Positions 34,020 through 44,800 of a stretch of 64,000 nucleotides of DNA are shown piece after piece. The notes under the pieces are model-generated. The model had not been told where the DNA came from, did not search any database, and worked only from the letters and a program-made list of their open reading frames with translations. Every line of letters begins with the position of its first letter. Within the stretch, counting starts at the first letter, position 1. Made by a program: the position numbers and the translations under genes. The stretch is from Lineus longissimus (lineage: Eukaryota > Nemertea > Pilidiophora > Heteronemertea > Lineidae), in the NCBI RefSeq assembly GCF_910592395.1, contig NC_088309.1, positions 4,836,501-4,900,500 on the forward strand, given 5' to 3'.

Positions 34020-36070
34020 AAACTCGCCCTGCTGATGGACAAAAGTGTTCATCTCTGAGTTCTTTGACCTTGGTGACCTTGACAAGGAGGTCAATCAAAT
34101 CAAAGCCTGACTGGAAAAATATGTTTCATCATCAGATACAAAGAAGCGAGAATTTGACCATTGTCAAGGAGAAGTAGCTGGTTTTGTGTTTTTTACATTC
34201 CCCCTCCCCGTGGCCAATGGAACCAAAATTCAGTCAGGAAGGAGAGCTTGCCTTTTGTTGCACACTGTGTAGACACTATTTAGCCTGTTTTGGTGCATCT
34301 GTTTCACATGCTGACATAGGCCTGTTGCACGTAATATAGGCCTTTTGTACAGGTGCCCTTCAACCGGCTAAATAGCGTCTCCACACAGTATGTTCAAGGG
34401 CCAAGTGGTTACAAAATGTGCCCTACCAAAGGACGAAACATTGGAATTTCAAACCTTGACACCGTGACCTTGAAAGTAGATCAAATATAAAACCCTTCTG
34501 ATACATTATGTCTCTCTCTCAGTTACACACACAACAGAAATTTCTTGAGAATCTGACTATTTCTTAAGAGTTAGACCGCTTTTTGTGTTTTCAAATTTTG
34601 CCCCTTGGTGGCCAAACTAAGAATTAGATCGAAGCAAAATTTGGTCTGGAAGGAGATCTTGCCCAGTGCGAAGTTTATGGACCGATTCATGGACCAGGCA
34701 GTTATGAAACGTGGCCTGCTGACGGACAGCCACTACGAAAGATGACGGACGCTCCATGATGGCTGTAGCTTGCATTGCAGGCGAGTATCAATTTCAACTA
34801 CAGTTTTCATTGTAAATCCAGAAAAATTTCTATGGCCAGCAAAGTTTTTCCCTTTCTGGAGAGTGATTTGAAAACTTTACCTTCCCGCATTTTGAGTTTT
34901 TTCAGACCTACTTAGGGGGACATGTGGCGGCCTCTTACATCGTCAAATGGTATGAAAACTATGCAATTGAAAGGCCTGCACAGTCTACGGAGCAAGCACT
35001 GAAGGACCGCATATGGCAGCAGCAGTTAGGCCTTGAAATTACATTAGAGACGATAAGAGATCATTCCGCTAACACTAACGCTACCATTTTTTATGGTTTT
35101 GTTTGGTGTAATTACAATTGGGAAATGAAACGGCCAGGGGCCATTGTGCTCATCGTCTAGATATTTGGTTGTTAGGAATTCATCCTGGTTAAGAAACATG
35201 CTACATGGTATAAGTCAAACCAAAGTCGGTATGACATGTGATGTATCGTTGCTTGGAGTACCTACCACAAAAAAATCATCGAAAACAAGTCACTAATAAG
35301 CGAGATATTGCACTTGTTACCTTTTTTGTTTTGGCCTCCTGGTGGCCAAGTCAAGAATCAGATCGGATCAAAAATTAGTGTCAGAGGTTACATGTGATAG
35401 GGAGTCATGTGTACCAAATTTCAAGTTCATAGCTTTAGCGGTACACTCAAACGGTCAATTCTGTGACCTTGAAAACTAGGTCCGATCAAACACCCATAGG
35501 ATATGTGATGTATCCTTACTAGGAGAACCTGCCACAAAAATATCATCGAAAACAAATCACTAATAAGCGAGATATTGCACCTTTTACCTTTTTTTAGTTT
35601 TGGTCCCCTGGTGGCCAAGTCGAGAATCAGATCAGACCATATTCGGTGTCAGCGATTATACGACGTCGGGAGTCATTTGTAACAAATTTCAAGTTCATAG
35701 CTTTTGCGGTTAAGAAACGTGCCATAGTAACACTCAAACGGCCAATTTACGCCATTTGACCTCTGTGACCTTAGAAAATCAGGTCAATCAAAAACCTGTA
35801 TGATATGTGATGTATCCTTGCTTGGACACCCTACCATAAAATTTTTATCAAAAGCGAGTCACTCATAAGAGAGATATCACACTTTTTAGGTTCCCTCTGG
35901 TGGCCAAGTTAAGAATCAGATCGGACCGAAATTCATTGTCAGAGGTCACCTGACCAAGGGGTCCTGTGTACAAAGTTTCAAGTTCATAGCTCTAGCAGTT
36001 AAGAAATGTGCCACTGTTTTTGAAACAGGATACAGACGACGGACGCTGTGGTATTGTATAGACCCCTATG
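34020..36070 (+). repeat. Array of diverged copies of a dispersed 300-400-bp module
   Basis: Successive copies share the landmarks tgacctctgtgaccttgaaa, cctggtggccaagt, gagaatcagatcgga and caagttcatagctttagcgg. Copies start near 34020, 34400, 35125, 35450 and 35750. The array ends with gacgacggacgctgt and cccctatggggag. The block 35125-35990 is closely repeated at 43033-43640. It is a mobile or segmental repeat of unknown class. Confidence 0.8.
34261..34392. mobile_element. 130-bp MITE-like inverted repeat inside the 34-kb repeat array
   Basis: The left arm cacactgtgtagacactatt and the right arm inverse catactgtgtggagacgcta share about 24 of 27 bases and enclose about 80 bp. It interrupts a copy of the dispersed module, so it inserted later. 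Confidence 0.6.
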
Positions 36071-36629
36071 GGGAGCCAAAAATAACGTTGGCGGTGAAAT
36101 AGCATGTTTTCTAAACCTGAAATACATGATTTGATGCGATAACTCTAAAAATAGTTATATCATTATTGTGTTAGCGGAAGAATCCCTTAAATCTTCTCAT
36201 TGCTGGCAGTGGCAGGTTCACCGGTCTGCAGACAATTAGAAATGATGCGGTGAAGGTGCATTGTTTTTTCTACATTTCTTAAGATCAAAAGGGATCATGT
36301 ACAACACTGAAAATTTTGAGAAAACTTCAAAGGAGGGATCATATTACTTCAAATTATCAAATTTCTGGTAATTTTTACAAATGTGGTGAACTTTCCAAAA
36401 ATATCATCAGGACTCTCAGCACTGCTTAGATCAACAACAGACACAAATCTGTCCCTCCTTGAGGTCAGATATAAGCTGCAAACTTCTCAATATCAGAGGT
36501 CTGATCAATCTAAGAAGTTTTCTCTTTTACAACGTTTTTAATTGTTCACAATCCCTAAATAAGGCTAAAGGCTACACCAAAGCAATCCAATGACATAGAA
36601 AGTAGAAATATATTTTTTTATATTATTAC

Positions 36630-36881
36630 CGTATGAGATGGCATCCTTCCATATGTAAGAGATGAGCTGGCTCCATGGTGGCTGCTGGATATGGCGTCAC
36701 ATTACATAACGAGAAGGGCTCTATGTCCTTAGAGTCATCAGAGTCCCCTTACAGCATCATTTCGATTGTCATTATGTCTATTCGAATGACACACGATGTA
36801 AGTGTCCACCGCCGATATCCCTGAGCGAGACGATTCCATCCATTGAATCTACACGACTCTCAGGCCCTCATCCAAGCATGG
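36630..36881 (-). other. Exon-like block with strong Kozak ATG
   Basis: A ttttccag acceptor at 36882 and a gtaata donor border a 252-nt block. Inside, GCCACCATGG places an ATG at 36674-36676 in an ideal context, opening MEPAHLLHMEGCHLIR up to the donor. Short upstream ATGs are present. No convincing downstream exon was found, so this may be the 5' end of an unknown gene, a non-coding RNA exon, or chance. Confidence 0.2.
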
Positions 36882-37994
36882 CTGGAAAACAAAATATCAA
36901 GGTCAATCCATTGTTTACCAACATTAAATCTTGAGCCATTTCGATGCAATTACTGCTTGTCTGTCCAAAGACATTTATGACCACGCTTTTTCAAGAGGTT
37001 TTAGTTCAGTAGTGCCTAACTGCAGGAATGCAATGAAGATTAGCTCAGCCTTTTTTTCAGACGCAATCTTCAGAATGCCATTAAACACAACCCAGAGCAA
37101 AGGAAATATCTTTTCACTGGTAAACAGCTTTAGGGCGAATCATAATATTGAATTTTATGTACACCACTTTATCTTACTGTATACGCTTTGAATCCTTCCT
37201 CATACAACATCTGCCAGGAAGATCCCCATGAAGGTCAATAAGGCTGTCTTCCCCAAATTGTTGATGGATGGGTATGAAGGTATCTTATCATGGGGCGAAG
37301 TGTTGGCATCTGTTGCTTTCTGGGTCTTTGAGAGTCGTTCTTGCTTCAGTACGCATCGTAGATCGTGGTGGAAGTCATTGGGTCAACTCAACAGCCATCA
37401 TCTCCAATCATCTGCATAGCCTAGAAAACAGTAAAAACATTTATTCAATACACTGTATTCTCTACAAAGATTGAAGCCAAAAGAAACTAAATATTTGTTA
37501 TTCACTTGGGGAGATGGTCATCACTTTTAGTGTCAAGTTTTGTTTTTGCCAAACTTTCCGGCTTTACTGTTTTCAATGAAAGTGGTCAGGTTTTTTTCTA
37601 AATTTTCTGTTTTTTGTGCTTTGCCAAATGGAGTCGACTTCGGTTGACAAGCTATTCTTGGAGTAACATTTCGATAGGCCTTCCTTGGAATTTTTAACGA
37701 GCGGCGTAACTATACATTGATGTTAGTTCAAAATTAACATAATCTGTCCTATCAATTTGCCTTTTTTTCATCAGGACTTCAACTTCAACATCTTGAGATA
37801 TCAACAATGTTGCAATTTTAATCTTATGCACTGGCATCAGTTGGGGCTCTATATGTCCCTGTTGTCAATGAATGTCACTAAAGCACATCTCTTAACCAAA
37901 GTTCGATGTGGAGAGGGCCATTTTTATTCAGCGTATTGCCACCACATTAATTACTAAGGGGAAAAGATGCCTCTTGGCAAATTTTCCCACCAAA

Positions 37995-38055
37995 ACGACA
38001 AACTACAGTCCAGATTTGATTCCAAATGTGGCCACCAGGGGGCAAAGGTTAAAAA
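37995..38055 (-). repeat. Inverted fragment of the dispersed module with CTCF-like core
   Basis: The reverse complement carries the cccctggtggcca and gaatcaaatc landmarks. On the plus strand CCACCAGGGGGC (38032-38043) matches the CTCF core. Similar words occur in every module copy. Confidence 0.5.
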
Positions 38056-38930
38056 ATCATCAATGAATTCAAAGCACCCATCATGTACGAGTCCATTTTG
38101 TTCCATGTCGACAGGTCAGCACAATGGCCCTGGTCGTTTCATTTTCTAAAACGTCTTTGGTTGACGGTTTTTTTCCTGTGGAAAAATGCTGATCAGCCAC
38201 ACTCTTTGACAATGACAGGCATAAATCGTCATGATTCCTGGCCAATTTCATTTGTTGAAGACAGAGTCTTCAGTTTTTAGTAATAATAAGGGGGTAGAGG
38301 GTTCACAGGAAAGAAACAAATTCTTTTGGCTTCAGTCTATTTGGGATGATTCCTAAGTATAAGTTGACATCAATTTCAATGACGCCCTTCAAGTTCTATT
38401 TTTTTTTTAATCATTTTTCTTTGATTGACTTCTATTCTTTGGTCGTCAATGTTCAGATCGAAATTTCAGCTTTAAAACCAACTTTGTTCTACGAAGAAAA
38501 TTCTCAAGCTGGCTACCTCTATAAAAGTTAGAACGCTCAACGTTTGTTTGGTTTTGACTGATAACATAACAATGACCACAATGTCACTGCAAGCATGTGA
38601 CAATGTAAGTGAGGATTTTGAATAAAAGAGTAAAGTTACCAATGCTTGCATCCTCCTTTAAACCCTTCTTTTTATATCCATGCTTATGTCTGATATTGCT
38701 TATAACCATACATAAGATGTAACTCATGATTTGTCCAACTAATCAAGATGCCCATTTTGCTGTTACTTGAGCACTCGTTTAGGTGGTCTCACTCGGGGAT
38801 ATAAGTTCATGACTTGGCCACCAGATTGCGGAGACATGAAAAATGATATTTTTTTTCCCTCCTTAACGACTGGTTGGAAAGTTTGTTTCATGAGGAGATA
38901 TAATATCAACCAGGACTAAGTGATGCTCAC

Positions 38931-39046
38931 CCTGTAGACTGCAACATCGTCTTTTGTGTCCCTTATCCTTGTGTCCCTTGTCCTTGTGTCCCTTGTCCTT
39001 GTGGCACTTGTCCTTGTGGCCCTTGTACAATGTTGGCTCGGGCTGC
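38931..39046 (-). CDS. Exon-like block D (unrecognised gene, repeat-containing)
   Basis: A tttttag acceptor and a gtgagc donor border 116 nt that are mostly a 15-bp minisatellite. One frame reads KGHKDK repeats, another ATRTR repeats. The sequence around the donor (cag|ggtgagcatcacttag) is homologous to that of block C 533 bp away, so the two are duplicates. I do not recognise the product, and the joining phase to block C is uncertain. Confidence 0.28.
38955..39029 (+). repeat. 15-bp minisatellite, five units
   Basis: Units tgtgtcccttgtcct with small variants. The unit is a multiple of three, so a frame stays open through it; it overlaps exon-like block D. Confidence 0.85.
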
Positions 39047-39463
39047 CTAAAAAGAATCATATTTTTTGTTGAGGGGTTTATCTAATTTCTACGAGTTTCT
39101 ACTGCATGCTGCGTTCACACTGAATCTGATTTAAAACTGTTTTCCAGAGAGCACTCTCCGGAACACGAATTGGCTACACCACTTTCGAAATGGCTGCACC
39201 ACACTTGCCTAATGCGCATGCAATTCGATTTGAAAAGTGCAATCCTTGCCGCGTATTGTAGTAACGTGCCTTTCACGGATGAATGTCCCTGCTCTTTCTT
39301 GTAATTAGAAGATAATCAAGACAGGAACAAGCTAGTGTGCATTCCCTCTGTTTTGATACGTATTAACGCCCATACTACACATTTCACTTTTTTTGGAGTA
39401 ATTTTAACATCTTTGTAATGTTTCTTTTAATCCAGATGTAACTGAGGACTAAGTGATGCTTAC

Positions 39464-39562
39464 CCTGTATGGCTCCAACATTGGCAGCAACATATCCTTG
39501 GGGTCCATCCAGTGTCTTCTCGGCTGACAAGCTGGAGGCCGGCTCTCCTTCTTCATCGCCGT
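39464..39562 (-). CDS. Exon-like block C (unrecognised gene)
   Basis: Open frame GDEEGEPASSLSAEKTLDGP then QGYVAANVGAIQ, ending at a good gtaagc donor. If the acceptor at 39563 is used, it enters and leaves in phase 1 and can follow block B. The acceptor lacks a clear pyrimidine tract. No family recognised. Confidence 0.35.
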
Positions 39563-39669
39563 CTTGTCGATTTCAGGGGGTGTATATTATTAGCTTTGTG
39601 AGGCACAAGGAGGTCAAGGACACTGTTGTTATTCAAAGAGCCCAATGTCTTCGTCATATGTACTAAACT

Positions 39670-40180
39670 GGTTTAGCACAAGTCCCACACGGACACGCCT
39701 GACATTTCGTCCGACGAAATTCCGCAGGTTAACAACAGGCCTCGAACCCCAGTCATTCCATCCCCCTCGAGATCAGGTAGGGGGTCGCCGGCCGGCTATT
39801 GCTTACTATTGTTAACAGTCGCAAGACTTATCCCGCCAACACTCTAAAACAAGGGGACCAATTGAATGACTAGCGACACGCAACCGTTTATTGCCCCCAT
39901 CAATCAACCACAATGACTCAAGGGGATCACGTTCCTTGAACCTAAGTCCATGTCATCACCGTCGAAACTTAGATGAGGACCGTGGAACAAAGTGGCAAGC
40001 ATGCCTGGGACCCAGCCACCGCGCTTTGGACGTGAGTTAGACTCAGTCGCCAGTCACGATAACCAAATACACCAAGCGTATAGCTTGAATCGAACCCGAT
40101 CTATCATCGTCATTGGTCACCTGGCCTGGCCTGGACAACTGAAAGCTGAATAGGTTAAAATAGATGATAAGCAGGAAACA
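39670..40180 (-). other. GC-richer non-coding block with two B-box-like words
   Basis: Read on the minus strand, it contains gggttcgaggcc (about 39751) and gggttcgattc (about 40090), both like pol III B-boxes. No open frame or cloverleaf is seen. Base composition differs from its AT-rich neighbours, suggesting inserted repeat DNA of unknown class. Confidence 0.3.
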
Positions 40181-40189
40181 CGAATAACA

Positions 40190-40275
40190 ACTACACTAGC
40201 TAGATAACTACGATAACTACTCTAACAACTATACTAGATAGATAACTACGATAACTACTCTTAACAACTAAACAA
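40190..40275 (+). repeat. Tandem duplication, unit about 40 bp
   Basis: tagataactacgataactac followed by tctaacaacta occurs twice in a row with few differences. Confidence 0.75.
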
Positions 40276-40381
40276 CAAAAGCCACAAAACTAGCACAACA
40301 GTCACACTTCCAGCACTCACTACAGTGACTAGAGTCCCTCCTCCCCCCAAGACCTCCCACACCCTTTTTCAATCCCATCTC

Positions 40382-40411
40382 ACACAGACACACACACACA
40401 CACACACACAA
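40382..40411 (+). repeat. (CA)n microsatellite
   Basis: cacacagacacacacacaca and further CA units, a simple dinucleotide repeat. Confidence 0.9.
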
Positions 40412-40877
40412 CATCTTACTATGGTTACACCTTTTGAATAACTGCCCGATTTGCAGATAGAAGTGTCACTGTCAATTCATTTAATTTTCTTTTAATTACA
40501 TGACCAAAATATGATTTAGTAGTGGCTATATGATGTTTGCACCGAGTATATTACTGCATTTTATAAACATTTCTTTGGGTAAAAATGTTTTATTTTGAAT
40601 ATGCAAAATATGAATAAGTTGAAAGTTTTAATATCTTTGATCTCTTAGCATAATAAAGTTGCAATGGGGATAACAGTTAGATGTGTTTCGTAATGTGCAT
40701 TCTTTACGCCAAAATAAATCGTTTCATTCATTTTCCATATATCTCGCAGATTATTAGTCTGTAATTTTTTTCACTGCCTTGAGGCCCTGTGGGGGTCAAG
40801 TTACAGGTTTATTTTACCAACGATAACACAGATTTGACAGTGGCACCTCTTTTGACAAGTCAGACGAGTATACCTAC

Positions 40878-40937
40878 CCTTCTTCTTGGAAATCAAACGA
40901 GAATCTTCGAATGCAATTGCCGACAAGGTTGTGTCAT
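40878..40937 (-). CDS. Exon-like block B (unrecognised gene)
   Basis: A 60-nt block between a tttcag acceptor and a gtaggt donor, reading DTTLSAIAFEDSRLISKKK when entered in phase 1. Block A, 685 bp upstream, is homologous in exon and flanks (shared tcggcaattgca and tgtgccaattt). Confidence 0.38.
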
Positions 40938-41562
40938 CTGAAATTACAAATTGGCACAAATGTGTAATTACAGCACTACTAGTACAGTATAATCATTACT
41001 TACACTAAATTCCTAAAAATTATAGTTGAATTATATCTCTCAATTTTTAAATTATTTGCCTTCCTTTGGCAGAGGTTGACCTTATTCCTTTGTATTTATG
41101 GAAATAAATGTGGGTTGTTCATGGTATATCCACATTAGGAACCAATCAGATTGCATCACAGCTTCAAACATGGCCTCCTGACGCATGACCAGATAGGTGG
41201 GATTCTTCTGTTCTGACCAAGAAGTGGACACCATGAAAAAGTTCTGTGGTGGCCAGATTGCATAAACAATTTGAGCAAGCTGTTTTCCCCTTCTTAGAAC
41301 CAGTAAAAGTCTGATAAAGAAGGGTTCTGAGAGGGAAGGTCTCTCTCCATTCAGCTTATTAGAAAATCATTTAATTCCCATGCTTTCACTGAACACAATT
41401 CAGTGGGGATAAATTTGAATAGCTTTTCAACCCAAATCAGAATATCATAGAGGTTGTGGAGTCATGTTGTGCATGCACATACAATTTCTGTATATTTAGC
41501 CATTTGACAGCTTGGCACTCTATTGACTGATCGGGCATGTCATAACCTAATGGTATACATAC

Positions 41563-41617
41563 CCTTGCAAATCATAGAAGATCCTTCAGTTGCAATTGCC
41601 GAGAGGGTTTGAAGCAT
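41563..41617 (-). CDS. Exon-like block A (unrecognised gene)
   Basis: A 55-nt block between a tttacag acceptor and a gtatgt donor, reading MLQTLSAIATEGSSMICK in phase 0. It leaves one base, as block B needs. It is a diverged duplicate of block B. No start exon was found for this putative gene. Confidence 0.35.
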
Positions 41618-41844
41618 CTGTAAAGATAAATTGGCACAGATACATAATAACAGCAATTCTACAAGAAGTCATGAAATTAGCACCTAAAAATGATGGCTGA
41701 AATAAATTTCTCATTTTCATTCAGGGTTTCCCTAGACGTATGTGCACTTCTTTCTTTCTTTTGTCTTGTTTTTTCATCTCTTGAAATTCTTGAGTAGGAT
41801 ATTATCTACATACAATGTACACCCAGAGTAGTAAAAGTAAATTG

Positions 41845-41905
41845 ACCCCATTTGACCTCTGTGACCTTGAAAAGGAGGTCAGATAAACATCTGTATCTTT
41901 GAGTA
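41845..41905 (+). repeat. Isolated fragment of the dispersed module
   Basis: Contains tgacctctgtgaccttgaaa and aggaggtcagataaac, the signature of the 34-36 kb module. Confidence 0.6.
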
Positions 41906-43029
41906 GTCACCATAAAAATTAAAACTGTTAAAAGCCACATTCACTTTTCAAGTTAATCAGGAATATTATCAATACTGATCAGAACTCGACGGGCATACTA
42001 TTGTGCGAAAGCTTAGCCGAAGACCTTCACCTGAGTGGAAAATCTTTCAACCCCGCACACAGCTGCCAAATCATTCTCCAAGCGTCGTCAATGGTGATCA
42101 ACATTGCCAAGTCTATTGCAGTAATTTAGTATTGGAGACCAGGTTGAAAATTTAGTTGTTTTTTGGCCCATAGATGTCTCCTATGCGAGTAAGCCATTGT
42201 TATGCGGAACGAGCGTGGATTACATTAAATAGGCCAGATACCTCTCAAAAAGTCACTTCATTTCTAAACAAAAGCGTCTTCAGTCATATAAACAGGTTAA
42301 AAGTTTTTGAATATATTGTCCTCAGATCTGCAAGTGATCTCTGTATTGAAACCTGCATATTGGGTCACAAGGCAGTGCATTTTCCCACCAAAAAAACAAA
42401 GAAAAGTTGTGGTTTCTTCCAAAATCTCTTTTGCCTGTAAAACGAGATAATGTCAAGATTCAGTCACGGTGATACCCACCTTTAAGAACATTGATGCTAT
42501 ACAACGATAATTTTGCTATTTCAGAATGTTGAAATTAGTCAAAATTGGAGATACATGTAGTTCTTTTTGGAAGAACCATGTATGTGCACCCTGCCAGAAC
42601 GAATGTTCTGCCTGCACTGCATGCTTGAATCAAGCATTGGAATATAAAATGTGACAGGTAGTGGTTTTATGTAACATGCCCAAACTTTCTTTCAAGGTTG
42701 ACAGAGTCTATTGTTGCCTAAGATAACCAAACAAAGGTGTAAGATGTAATGAGCCAAGATAGAATGGTAATGGGATTGGCCATAAGCCATAAATGAATAA
42801 CTTTTTTATTTGATTATTATGGACTGGATCTACAGAAAAATCGCACAGGGTGTTAAACAGACAGCACAATTGCTAGTTTTTCCTATAACAGTTTCTTGCA
42901 ATGAAAACTGGTAGTAAAAAGTGGTGAACTTACTGGATACGCATACATGTTAAACCGCAGTAGCGCTTCTCAGAAAGCCTTCAGCTTTTCTGCTGCGCGC
43001 TTATTAATTTTTTTTTGAATTTATGGAAT

Positions 43030-43640
43030 AAATGAAACGGCCAGGGGCCATTGTGCTCACCGTCTAGATATTTGGTGGTTAGGAATTCATCCCGGTGAAA
43101 AAACATTCTTTATGTACAGTATACAGGTCAAACCAAAGTCGGTATGACATGTGATGTATCGTTGCTTGGAGTACCTACCATAAAAATATCATCGAAAAAA
43201 CAAGTCACTGATAAGCGAGATATTGCACTTTTTAGGTTTTTTAGTTTTTGCCTCCTGGTGGTCAAGTCGAGAATCAGATCAAATGGAAATTCGATGTCCG
43301 AGGTTACACGATGTAGGGAGTCATGAGTACCAGATTTTCAAGTTCATAGCTTTAGCGGTTAAGAAACGTGCCATAGTTACACTCAAATGGCTAATTTATG
43401 CAATTTGACCTCTCTGACCTCGAAAATTAGGTCAAATCAGAAACTTGTAGGATATGTGATGTATCCTTTGTAGGAGAACCTACCATAAAAATTTTTACCG
43501 AAAACGAGTAACTCATGAGAGAAATATAACACTTTTTTAGGTTTCCGCTGTTGCATGGCCCACCTGGCCATTGGCCAAGTCAAGAATCAGATCGGACCAA
43601 AATTCAGTGTCAGAGGTCACCTGACCTGCAGGGTCCTGTG
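43030..43640 (+). repeat. Second copy of the module array
   Basis: Begins at the same boundary as 35124 (aatgaaacggccaggggcc) and follows the same order of landmarks through two to three modules. About 85-90% similar by eye to 35125-35990. Confidence 0.85.
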
Positions 43641-44800
43641 TACAAAGTTTCAAGATCTTTCCTGCCTGCACACCAAGATCCGAGTTCACATCACCCCGTT
43701 ATTATTATCAAGACGTGACGTCATTTCAAATTCTCATCACATTTGCATGGTAGTCAAGCGCCATCAGCGTGACGTCGGAAAAATCGATTATCAGCATCAA
43801 GCGATAGATCCTACCTCCAGGAACCGCTTTACTATAGATCCATGCACTTGATTGGGAACAACGTTTACGTAGTGTTGGCTGTCGTCATGTCACGATGCAT
43901 TGCAGCTCTGACGGTTTTACATTACTGTATGGTGACGTGATGCGACGTCTTCGTAAACGTTGTTCCCAATCAAGTGCACGAATCTATAGTGCATTGTTCC
44001 GTGTGGAAAGATTCAATGCGCGCGGACGTGGAGAGCTGTTACTTGGGTCAAATTTGAGTCAACATCGGAAAAGCGCAATAATTCACTATAGACACCCTGT
44101 GAAAATAAATTTCGGCCATATTGAAACGATCCTTTTCACTGCTTTTCACAGGCAATGTTTGTTTACCATGGAGTCCTTACTAAATTCGAGAAAAGTTTGT
44201 GTGTTTGTTTGTTTGTTTGTGCGCTCATATCTCCCATACCGAATGGCTGGCGACCCCAGATTTTGCATGTAGCATTTAACGGGTCCCGAAAGTGTCCTTA
44301 CGAAGCCCGATTTTTGAATTTCCAACTAACATCCAATAACGCTGTTTATTGGTTTTATCTAACGTTATTCAGCTTGCCCGCGCGGCAATTTTGTCTTCGC
44401 GTCATGCGCGTCACTCCCGACACAGCCTGATCGCGTCACGGCTCCGACGTCAGGATGGGTCTGCTGACGTCATGACGTCACAATGCGACGTCTCGAGCCC
44501 TGTCACTTCAGTCAAAAGCTTTGGCGCGTTCACACAGAGCTTGGTGATCAATTTTTGTTCGATTTCGGAATCAAATTGTGAAAAGAAGGTTTGTATTAAA
44601 TGTATATGGCGAATGAAAAAGACAGATGATAGGCCTACTGCTTGCCGGTGGGCGTGTTTAGTATCGGCCTTTTGTGTACTGTTCCATTGGCCTACCGACA
44701 TCTCATTTCTCATCGGTCACTTCATGGTCAGAGCAAATGATACTGCCCACCTCATTAGGCCCACTACCCACAAGAGAACATAAAATCAATCACCCGGTGA
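43641..44800. promoter_or_regulatory. CpG- and ACGT-rich block, promoter-like
   Basis: After the module repeat, the base composition shifts. Repeated CRE-type words appear (TGACGTCA at about 43717 and a double gctgacgtcatgacgtcac at about 44463), with an octamer ATTTGCAT at 43741-43748 and many CpGs around 44380-44500. It could be a promoter for an unannotated gene or GC-rich repeat DNA. No exon is assigned. Confidence 0.25.
43831..43990. mobile_element. 160-bp foldback element
   Basis: Inverted arms 43831-43869 and 43952-43990 match at 37 of 39 positions (arm core acttgattgggaacaacg). The inner part is also partly self-complementary, so the whole unit folds on itself. No exact target duplication; the flanks gcttt/gcatt match at 4 of 5. 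Confidence 0.75.

Noticed and set aside
37228-37474. Possible coding exon on either strand
   Set aside because: Open frames are short, borders lack good splice sites, and no family resemblance was found.
40060-40140. tRNA gene from the gggttcgattc word
   Set aside because: No acceptor stem or D-arm pairing could be drawn around the B-box-like word.
43895-44272. 125-codon plus-strand frame
   Set aside because: It begins inside the foldback element and runs through a gtttgtttgttt microsatellite; not credible as a gene.
44349-44783. 144-codon plus-strand frame
   Set aside because: No domain, no splice context, and it lies in a CpG-rich stretch where stops are rarer by chance.
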